From contig JAUYDJ010000211.1 in the NCBI GenBank assembly GCA_030690025.1, positions 1 to 6,532 on the forward strand: 6,532 nucleotides of DNA, written 5' to 3'. The translations under genes were made by a program, and so were the position numbers. Of this stretch, positions 1-3,965 are shown one piece after another. The notes under the pieces were generated by a model. The model was not told the origin of the DNA. It did no database searches and saw only the letters and a list, made by a program, of their open reading frames with translations. Source of the stretch: Chloroflexota bacterium. Its GTDB lineage: Bacteria > Chloroflexota > Dehalococcoidia > Dehalococcoidales > JAUYDJ01. Numbering within the stretch: position 1 is the stretch's first letter; every line of letters begins with the position of its first letter.

Positions 1-19
1 TATGAGTGTAACGAATCGG

Positions 20-38
20 AAGGGGATTAAGGGGGATT
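20..38. repeat. Short G-run tandem repeat in the 5' flank
   Basis: Two head-to-tail copies are visible, AAGGGGATT (20-28) and AAGGGGGATT (29-38), followed by a T-run. The motif resembles the 'AAATCCCCCTTAATCCCC' intergenic repeats I recall from several environmental bacterial lineages, read on the other strand. Positions 1-106 otherwise hold no gene I can support. Two reading frames are open only at the edge (to the stop at 28-30 and to the stop at 41-43), and either could be the tail of an upstream gene, but a few residues are too little to judge. Identity as a dispersed repeat is inference. Confidence 0.35.
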
Positions 39-98
39 TTTAGGCGTTTCGCAGGAAGCTTCGCAAACCTTGCTACCCTTCTTCAAAACAACTAAACT

Positions 99-106
99 GG
101 AGGTGA
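99..106 (+). promoter_or_regulatory. Strong Shine-Dalgarno site of the DUF763 gene
   Basis: GGAGGTGA is a full eight-base complement to the usual 16S rRNA tail and abuts the ATG at 107; the GGAGG core ends 3 nt before the start codon. The spacing is tight, but the match is perfect. The next possible start (GTG at 134) would remove the conserved RTGVANLPLH beginning of the family, so this site decides the start. Confidence 0.75.
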
Positions 107-1198
107 ATGAGCACTAATTCTCAGCGCACTGGCGTGGCTAACCTGCCCCTCCATTACGGCAAAGCGCCGCGCTGGCTGTTCGACCGCATGGTCAAGCTGG
201 CGCGGGAGATTACTATTGTCGTAGTCAGCGACTTCGGGCCGGAAGAAATGCTGCGGCGGCTGTCGCACCCCTACTGGTTCCAGGCCTTCGGCTGCGTGCT
301 CGGCTATGACTGGCATTCCAGCGGCGTGACGACTACCCTGTGCGGCGCGCTCAAGGAAGGGATAAAGTGTCTGGAGCGAGACCTGGGCCTGTTCGTGGCC
401 GGCGGCAAAGGCAAGACCTCGCGGAAAACTCCCGCCGAGCTGGAAAGCTGGGGCGAGCTAATCTCCATCGACGCGGCGCCGCTGGTCTATGCCAGCCGTA
501 TGTCGGCCAAGGTGGACAGCGCCGCCATTCAAAGCGGCTACCAGCTCTATCATCATACCTTCCTCTTTACCGCCGGCGGGAAGTGGGGGGTTGTCCAGCA
601 GGGCATGAACGAAAATACCCGCTACGCGCGACGCTACCACTGGCTGGGCGAGACAGTTAAGGACTTTGTCAACGAGCCGCACTTTGCCATCCTCACTGAA
701 GCCAGGGGACAGGCGCTGAACCTGGTCGCCAGCGAGAGCGACCCCGCCCGCACCACCATCACCGGCATTGCCACTAACGAAAAGCCGGAAAAAGTGCTGG
801 CGGAGCTGAAGCGAATCAAGACCCTGCACCTGCCCGCCCGCCACTATCTGACCACGGACGACCTCCACCCCGACAGCCTGAGCAAGATTCTGCTGAGCAC
901 CTACGAGCGCCAGCCGCCGGACTTCGAGCAGCTATTGGGGCTGCCGGGGGTGGGTGCTAAGACTATCCGCGCCCTGAGCCTTATCTCCGAGCTGGTCTAT
1001 GGCGTTGCGCCCAGCTACCGCGACCCGGCCCGCTATAGCTTTGCCCACGGCGGCAAGGACGGCATCCCCTATCCGGTCGACCGCCAGACCTATGACCAGT
1101 CGATTGAGATTCTGAGTAAAGCCATAAACAAGACTAAGTTGGGCATACAGGAGAAGCGGGAGGCGATGGGGAGGCTGAGTAAATTGGGGAGTGTATAA
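107..1198 (+). CDS. DUF763 domain-containing protein
   Basis: The 363-residue product matches the DUF763 family along its full length. It opens with RTGVANLPLHYGKAPRWLF (residues 7-25), the hallmark N-terminus. The family-like block PYWFQAFGCVLGYDWHSSGV lies at about 55-74, a Gly/Lys-rich turn GGKGKTSRKTPAEL at 99-112, and KWGVVQQGMN at 159-168. I see no signal peptide or membrane helix, so it should be cytoplasmic. The biochemical role of DUF763 is not established as far as I know; members occur in archaea and various bacteria. Near the C-terminus, LLGLPGVGAKTIRALSLISE (276-295) looks like a helix-hairpin-helix DNA-binding motif (hydrophobic helix, Gly-Val-Gly hairpin, second helix), suggesting a nucleic-acid-related job; this is inference. 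The gene stands alone in front of hicBA, 53 nt away, with no clear terminator. Length looks complete. The family call is confident, function unknown. Confidence 0.88.
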   Translation: MSTNSQRTGVANLPLHYGKAPRWLFDRMVKLAREITIVVVSDFGPEEMLRRLSHPYWFQAFGCVLGYDWHSSGVTTTLCGALKEGIKCLERDLGLFVAGGKGKTSRKTPAELESWGELISIDAAPLVYASRMSAKVDSAAIQSGYQLYHHTFLFTAGGKWGVVQQGMNENTRYARRYHWLGETVKDFVNEPHFAILTEARGQALNLVASESDPARTTITGIATNEKPEKVLAELKRIKTLHLPARHYLTTDDLHPDSLSKILLSTYERQPPDFEQLLGLPGVGAKTIRALSLISELVYGVAPSYRDPARYSFAHGGKDGIPYPVDRQTYDQSIEILSKAINKTKLGIQEKREAMGRLSKLGSV

Positions 1199-1215
1199 TC
1201 AAGATTCAGGCTTTC

Positions 1216-1224
1216 TGTTATAAT
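1216..1224 (+). promoter_or_regulatory. Extended -10 promoter of hicBA
   Basis: TGTTATAAT carries the TG of an extended -10 (1216-1217) plus a perfect TATAAT hexamer (1219-1224), 27 nt before the chosen hicB start. No good -35 lies 16-18 nt upstream (TAATCA at 1196-1201 is poor), which the extended -10 could compensate for. A 5-bp inverted repeat TCAAG (1199-1203) / CTTGA (1228-1232) brackets the -10 and could be an operator half-site pair, but it is weak. A second TATAAT at 1194-1199 overlaps the stop codon of the upstream gene. Confidence 0.55.
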
Positions 1225-1251
1225 AACCTTGAGACTCTCGGGAGGTTGGGT

Positions 1252-1464
1252 GTGTTAGTAAAAATAGAGACCTATTTCGATGGCGAATTCTGGTGTGCTC
1301 GGGGGATAGGCGTGGACATATTCACCCAGGCTAGCACTCTGGATGAACTCTATCAGAATATCAAAGAGGCAGTATCTGTTCACTATGGCGACACAGGTGA
1401 ACCTATTACCATTCTGACTCTGTCTGAGGTGAAACTAGCCAGTGCCGAAGCTCCCACAAGTTAG
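1252..1464 (+). CDS. hicB: HicB-family antitoxin
   Basis: This 70-residue protein has the small HicB-like fold pattern: an initial strand (VKIETYFDGEFWCARG), a second strand toward DIFTQAS, then the helix TLDELYQNIKEAVSVHY, which corresponds to the T-L-x-E-A-x-x-N-x-x-E-A signature of HicB. In known systems HicB binds HicA and masks its active site, and many HicB proteins also repress their own promoter. This one is short: after the core (about residue 47) there is only a strand-like stretch (PITILTLSEV) and a short tail, so no ribbon-helix-helix or helix-turn-helix domain is seen. The start is taken as GTG 1252 because GGAGG (1241-1245) sits 6 nt upstream; a TTG at 1246 is in frame but directly abuts the Shine-Dalgarno. 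It overlaps hicA by 23 nt. Codons such as ATA, TTA and CTA appear here but are scarce or absent in the large neighbours. Confidence 0.82.
   Translation: MLVKIETYFDGEFWCARGIGVDIFTQASTLDELYQNIKEAVSVHYGDTGEPITILTLSEVKLASAEAPTS
1426..1432 (+). promoter_or_regulatory. hicA ribosome binding site inside hicB
   Basis: GAGGTGA, a seven-base match to the anti-Shine-Dalgarno, lies within the 3' end of hicB, 9 nt before the GTG start of hicA. It supports GTG 1442 as the toxin start and implies coupled translation of antitoxin and toxin from one mRNA. Confidence 0.65.
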
Positions 1465-1684
1465 CGGAAAGAGACTGGTCAAGCTTCTTCAATCGCTAGG
1501 CTACGAAATTACCAGACAACGTGGCAGCCATGTTGGATTGAGGAAAAACACACCTTTGGGCGAGCATGCGATTACAGTTCCCGCACACAAGATTCTAGCT
1601 AAAGGGACATTGAGTGATATCCTCAGCAGAGTAAGCCTCTGGAATAATATTACTAAAGAAAGCCTCATTGACAAGCTGAAATAG
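1442..1684 (+). CDS. hicA: HicA-family toxin (mRNA interferase)
   Basis: The 80-residue product is a HicA/YcfA-like toxin with the double-stranded-RNA-binding-like fold. PQVSGKRLVKLLQSLGYEITRQRGSHVGLRK (residues 5-35) contains the family signature: the first helix G-K-x-L-x-K-L-L-x-x-x-G-Y, then R-Q-R-G-S-H with the catalytic histidine at 30, followed by a strand. HAITVPAHKILAKGTLSDIL (42-61) is the usual second half (P-x-H-x-x-L-x-x-G-T-L-x-x-I-L). HicA proteins cleave mRNA and tmRNA independently of translation and are held inactive by HicB. All key positions are intact, so the toxin is probably functional. Gene order is antitoxin first, the reverse of E. coli hicAB but common elsewhere. 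GC is about 46% by hand count (110 of 240 bases), well below the neighbouring genes, and AGA and CTA codons recur; both suggest horizontal acquisition. Confidence 0.9.
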   Translation: MPKLPQVSGKRLVKLLQSLGYEITRQRGSHVGLRKNTPLGEHAITVPAHKILAKGTLSDILSRVSLWNNITKESLIDKLK

Positions 1685-1692
1685 GAATAATG

Positions 1693-1727
1693 GCTTCCTG
1701 TAATAGTTGAATTCGACAAGGGGAAGC
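1693..1727 (+). promoter_or_regulatory. Dehydrogenase ribosome binding site within a possible hairpin
   Basis: AAGGGGA (1718-1724) is the only Shine-Dalgarno-like sequence near the GTG at 1728, leaving a tight 3-nt gap. GCTTCC (1693-1698) is the exact complement of GGAAGC (1722-1727), so a stem with a 23-nt loop could cover part of the site up to the start codon. The 43-nt gap after hicA has no obvious promoter or terminator, so readthrough from hicBA is possible. The pairing is short and may be chance. Confidence 0.3.
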
Positions 1728-2858
1728 GTGGTTTTCAAATCCTTCGGTAAAAAACTCTATGTCGTTCTTATCGTCGTTGGTGTTGTCCTGGCGGTATTGG
1801 TCGGCCTTATCTGGTGGAACTTCCGGGCAGGCAGAGTGCCAGTGCCGCCGGCGGCCACGCCGCCGCCCGGCGCGGAAATTCCCCTCGCCGTCTCCCTGGC
1901 GCAAAAGCTGGAAATCCCGTGGTCGCTGGCGTTTCTACCCGATGGCAGCCTTATCTTTACCGAGCGGCCGGGCAGAATAAGACTTATCGATGCCCGGCAG
2001 GGCCTGCTGGTCGAACCACTCTTGACCGTTGACGAGGTCGCGCACCGTGGTGAGGGTGGGTTGCTCGGTCTCACGGTGCACCCCAAATTCACCAGTAACC
2101 ACTTCATTTACGTTTACTATACCTACCAGGGTCGCGCTAGCCTGGCTAACCGGGTGGTGAGGTTCAGGATGGACGGCAAAGCCCTGGTGGACAGGAAGAT
2201 TATCATCGATGACATTCCGGCTTCCACCATTCACGACGGCGGACGAATTAAATTCGGCCCTGATGGTCTGCTATATATCACCGCTGGCGATGCTTCCGCG
2301 GCTGAGCAGGCCCAGGATAAGAACTCACTGGCCGGTAAAATTTTGCGCGTGACTGAGGATGGCGCTATTCCGCCGGGCAATCCTTTTCCCGGTTCCCCGG
2401 TCTATTCCTTTGGCCATCGCAACCCGGAAGGCCTGGCCTGGGATGCTCAAGGCCGGCTCTGGGCCACCGAGCATGGTTCCAGTGCCACCGATGAGCTGAA
2501 TCTAATCGAGGCGGGGAAAAACTATGGCAGGCCGGTTATTCGCGGGGATGAGACAGCGCCGGGCATGGAAAGCCCGGTGATTCACAGCGGCAGCGACACC
2601 TGGGCGCCATCGGGGCTGGCCTATTTCAATGGCTCGCTCTTTTTCGCCGGGCTGCGCGGCCAGAGTCTGTTTCAGGCGGTCGTAGAAGACCACCGGGTGA
2701 CACTGCGGCAGCACTTAAGCCGGAGCTTCGGGCGGCTGCGCGATGTAGTGGTCGGCCCTGACCAACTGTTTTACATCTGTACCAGCAACCGGGACGGTCG
2801 GGGCGTACCCACGCCTGACGACGACCAGATTATCCGGATTAATCCGGCGAAGCTGTAG
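1728..2858 (+). CDS. Membrane-anchored PQQ-dependent sugar dehydrogenase (GSDH/aldose dehydrogenase family)
   Basis: From GTG 1728 the product has 376 residues. A positively charged start (KSFGKK) and a single helix (about 10-30) are followed by a Pro/Ala linker (38-48); with no lipobox or clear cleavage site it is probably an N-terminal anchor with the enzyme outside. The rest is a six-bladed beta-propeller of the glucose/sorbosone dehydrogenase type, which oxidises sugars with pyrroloquinoline quinone and Ca2+. Seen: RGEGGLLGLTVHPKF (107-121); H-D-G-G-R-I-K-F-G-P-D-G (169-180), where His169 corresponds to the general-base His144 of Acinetobacter soluble GDH; GHRNPEGLAW (229-238) with Arg231 at the position of Arg228; TEHGSSATDELNLI (247-260) at the metal-site loop; WAPSGL (292-297); GRLRDV (335-340) with the PQQ-contacting arginines; and a terminal DDDQIIRI. 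An in-frame TTG at 1707 exists but lacks a Shine-Dalgarno. Substrate and true cofactor are unproven, and no PQQ synthesis genes are in view. Confidence 0.88.
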   Translation: MVFKSFGKKLYVVLIVVGVVLAVLVGLIWWNFRAGRVPVPPAATPPPGAEIPLAVSLAQKLEIPWSLAFLPDGSLIFTERPGRIRLIDARQGLLVEPLLTVDEVAHRGEGGLLGLTVHPKFTSNHFIYVYYTYQGRASLANRVVRFRMDGKALVDRKIIIDDIPASTIHDGGRIKFGPDGLLYITAGDASAAEQAQDKNSLAGKILRVTEDGAIPPGNPFPGSPVYSFGHRNPEGLAWDAQGRLWATEHGSSATDELNLIEAGKNYGRPVIRGDETAPGMESPVIHSGSDTWAPSGLAYFNGSLFFAGLRGQSLFQAVVEDHRVTLRQHLSRSFGRLRDVVVGPDQLFYICTSNRDGRGVPTPDDDQIIRINPAKL

Positions 2859-3534
2859 CGTCAGGGTCTCTCTTCTGACGGAGATACCATCCCACCCCAC
2901 CCAGCGCCGCCGCCATTGCTGCCGTGCCAGCCGCGATGAAGAAGAAGGTGTCATACCAGAAGCCCTGCGGGACGAGCATGATGAGGTAGTCCCGCGCCGG
3001 GTCAAGCTGCCAGAAATCGTTGCTGAAGCTCAGCAGGTGGAACTGGATAAAAAGCTGGTCAAAGTCGAAGAGCGCCCCCACTCCCAGCGCCAGCATCAGG
3101 GCCAGGGTCAGGCCGCTTCCCCAGACTAATGCTGAAGCCAGCTGCCGCTTGTTCCGCCGCCAGAGGGCAAACCCGGCATAAATCAGCGCGTAGGCCAGCG
3201 TCCCGGCCAGCAGGCGGTAATCAAGCCAGAACAGCGTCCTGACGTCCTTGAGATGGACTATCTCCCGCTCATTGAACAGCGGGAACGGCTGGCCGTCCTT
3301 GGTAACGGTCAGGCTGATATACTCTTCGCCGGAGTTAAAGTAGCTGATGAGACCGGTGGCTGCTTTGTCCAGCTCGGCCGGGGACAGGCCGGTCACCTGG
3401 CTGATACCATTCTTTTCAAATTCGTATCTATACCACCAGGCGCTGTTTATGGCGGCGGCAATGCTGCCGCTCAGCAGTAAAATTGGCATACCGAATATGA
3501 ACAACCACTTAGCCACGGTGCTAATAATCTTCAA
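2839..3534 (-). CDS. TIGR01906/DUF1461 family integral membrane protein
   Basis: The 231-residue protein fits the TIGR01906 (DUF1461) membrane family. Four hydrophobic helices are visible at about 9-29, 106-125, 132-155 and 193-216. The loop between helices 1 and 2 (30-105) is large and probably extracytoplasmic; it holds the family-like NGISQVTGLSPAELDKAATGLISYFN (42-67) and LFNEREIVHLKDVRTLF (86-102). The third loop carries FIQFHLLSFSNDFWQLDPARDYLIMLVP (162-189), matching the F-H-x-x-x-F-x-N-D-x-W-x-L-D-P motif of the family. The cellular role is unknown to me. Translation likely starts at TTG (3534) because AGAGGG on the minus strand (3540-3545) lies 5 nt upstream; a GTG six codons in is the alternative. 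The 3' end overlaps the dehydrogenase gene by 20 nt tail to tail. It is divergent from dnaE across a repeat-filled gap. Confidence 0.85.
   Translation of the reverse strand: MKIISTVAKWLFIFGMPILLLSGSIAAAINSAWWYRYEFEKNGISQVTGLSPAELDKAATGLISYFNSGEEYISLTVTKDGQPFPLFNEREIVHLKDVRTLFWLDYRLLAGTLAYALIYAGFALWRRNKRQLASALVWGSGLTLALMLALGVGALFDFDQLFIQFHLLSFSNDFWQLDPARDYLIMLVPQGFWYDTFFFIAAGTAAMAAALGGVGWYLRQKRDPDATASPD
2859..2880. terminator. Hairpin directly after the dehydrogenase stop (possible weak terminator)
   Basis: CGTCAG (2859-2864) and CTGACG (2875-2880) form a perfect 6-bp stem around a 10-nt pyrimidine-rich loop, starting at the base after the TAG stop. No U-tract follows on the + strand, so it is not a classical intrinsic terminator, and on the - strand it lies within coding sequence. 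It could protect the 3' end or slow the polymerase between the two convergent genes. Confidence 0.28.
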
Positions 3535-3539
3535 CTTAG

Positions 3540-3557
3540 CCCTCTATTCAAATTATA
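3540..3557 (-). promoter_or_regulatory. -10 box and ribosome binding site of the DUF1461 gene
   Basis: Read on the minus strand, a perfect TATAAT (3552-3557) is followed by AGAGGG (3540-3545) and then the TTG start. No good -35 is seen 16-18 nt upstream, where the DNA is an A/T-rich run (3561-3595). If the -10 is used, the transcript would begin about 11 nt before the TTG, so the leader would consist almost only of the Shine-Dalgarno. The -10 is tentative; the ribosome site is better supported. Confidence 0.42.
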
Positions 3558-3600
3558 CAACTTAAAACATAAAAAAGCATAATTTATGGTATTATTTGCA

Positions 3601-3724
3601 TTTGGTTGCTGTGTCATTGCGAGTCCCGACTTGTCGGGACGAAGCAATCCCCGAAGCAAAGTTTGAGATTGCTTCGAGGTGTCCGCCCTCTCGCAATGAC
3701 AGGTTTAAGATAGTAACAACCAAA
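3601..3724. repeat. Nested palindromic MITE-like element
   Basis: Four nested or internal inverted repeats are exact in sequence. The outer arms are TTTGGTTG (3601-3608) and CAACCAAA (3717-3724). The inner arms are TGTCATTGCGAG (3612-3623) and CTCGCAATGACA (3690-3701), 12 of 12 paired. A central stem is CGAAGCAATC (3640-3649) with GATTGCTTCG (3667-3676), and a side hairpin is GTCCCGAC-tt-GTCGGGAC (3623-3640). The unit could fold as a cruciform or branched RNA. The TCATTGCGAG/GAAGCAATC vocabulary matches a dispersed palindromic repeat I recall from many environmental genomes, though family membership cannot be checked here. It encodes no protein and has no clear target-site duplication. It sits between two divergent genes, away from both -10 boxes. 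Confidence 0.75.
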
Positions 3725-3753
3725 ACCGAAGAAAACCTAATTTGTCGTCTCAT

Positions 3754-3888
3754 GTGAGGCTCAAATTCTAAATTCTAAGCAATCTGGCCGGGGACTAACG
3801 AGATTCTTCGCCCCGATTTCATCGGGACTCAGAATGACAGCGGTGGAGTTGTTTTGGATTTAGATATTAGAATTTAGAGCCTAATCAC
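3754..3888. repeat. AT-rich imperfect inverted-repeat element
   Basis: The left arm reads GGCTCAAATTCTAA (3758-3771), continuing as ATTCTAA to 3778. The right arm (3860-3881) on the opposite strand reads GGCTCTAAATTCTAA and then a similar TCTAA block, so the arms match with one extra base and a few differences over about 21 nt. Pairing resumes farther out between GTGA (3754-3757) and TCAC (3885-3888). The arms enclose a solo half-palindrome (3800-3840). This has the form of a miniature non-coding element or a long stem, but no target duplication is evident. Confidence 0.5.
3800..3840. repeat. Solo right half of a TCATTCTGAG-type palindromic repeat
   Basis: GAGATTCTTCG (3800-3810), a hairpin CCCGAT-ttc-ATCGGG (3812-3826) and CTCAGAATGACAG (3828-3840) follow the same order as the right half of the 3601-3724 element (GAGATTGCTTCG then CTCGCAATGACAG). 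A matching left half (something like TGTCATTCTGAG) is not present upstream, so this looks like a truncated or half-unit copy of a related family. Confidence 0.55.
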
Positions 3889-3920
3889 TACTAAATTCTT
3901 TACCTGTCGAAAGTGCCCTG

Positions 3921-3929
3921 TGCTATAAT
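3921..3929 (+). promoter_or_regulatory. Extended -10 promoter of dnaE
   Basis: TGCTATAAT carries an extended -10 TG (3921-3922) and a perfect TATAAT (3924-3929). The predicted start of transcription falls about 30 nt before the dnaE ATG. A -35 is weak (TACCTG at 3901-3906 with a 17-nt gap, or TTTACC at 3899-3904 with 19). The ribosome site AGGGGG (3957-3962) follows. Confidence 0.55.
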
Positions 3930-3965
3930 AAACAGTTCAGGATTTTGCTTTGAATCAGGGGGATG

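Noticed and set aside
44..69. Possible hairpin around the GAAGCTTC palindrome
   Set aside because: The flanks (GTTTCGC and GCAAAC) do not pair continuously, and the repeated TTCGCA is a direct rather than inverted copy; there is no U-tract.
70..98. Promoter-like TTGCTA, 17-nt gap, TAAACT before the DUF763 gene
   Set aside because: The hexamers are only 4 of 6 matches each, and transcription would start at about the ATG, cutting off the perfect Shine-Dalgarno at 99-106.
458..868. 136-codon minus-strand frame inside the DUF763 gene
   Set aside because: It is a shadow of the conserved forward gene, with low-complexity Gly/Val-rich translation and no supporting ribosome site.
1194..1199. TATAAT overlapping the DUF763 stop as the main hicBA promoter
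   Set aside because: No -35 or TG extension accompanies it, while the second hexamer at 1219-1224 has an extended -10 and better placement; kept only as a note in the findings.
107..1684. DUF763 plus HicBA as a linked defence or three-part toxin system
   Set aside because: hicBA has its own promoter, different base composition and a complete two-gene layout; adjacency alone does not support a functional link.
1707..1727. TTG 1707 as dehydrogenase start
   Set aside because: It adds seven residues (MNSTRGS) before the charged membrane-anchor start and has no upstream Shine-Dalgarno; GTG 1728 has AAGGGGA in front.
3601..3888. CRISPR array or RNA gene in the dnaE upstream gap
   Set aside because: The repeats are inverted, of two different types and not regularly spaced direct repeats, and nothing folds as a tRNA or another known RNA family that I can recognise.
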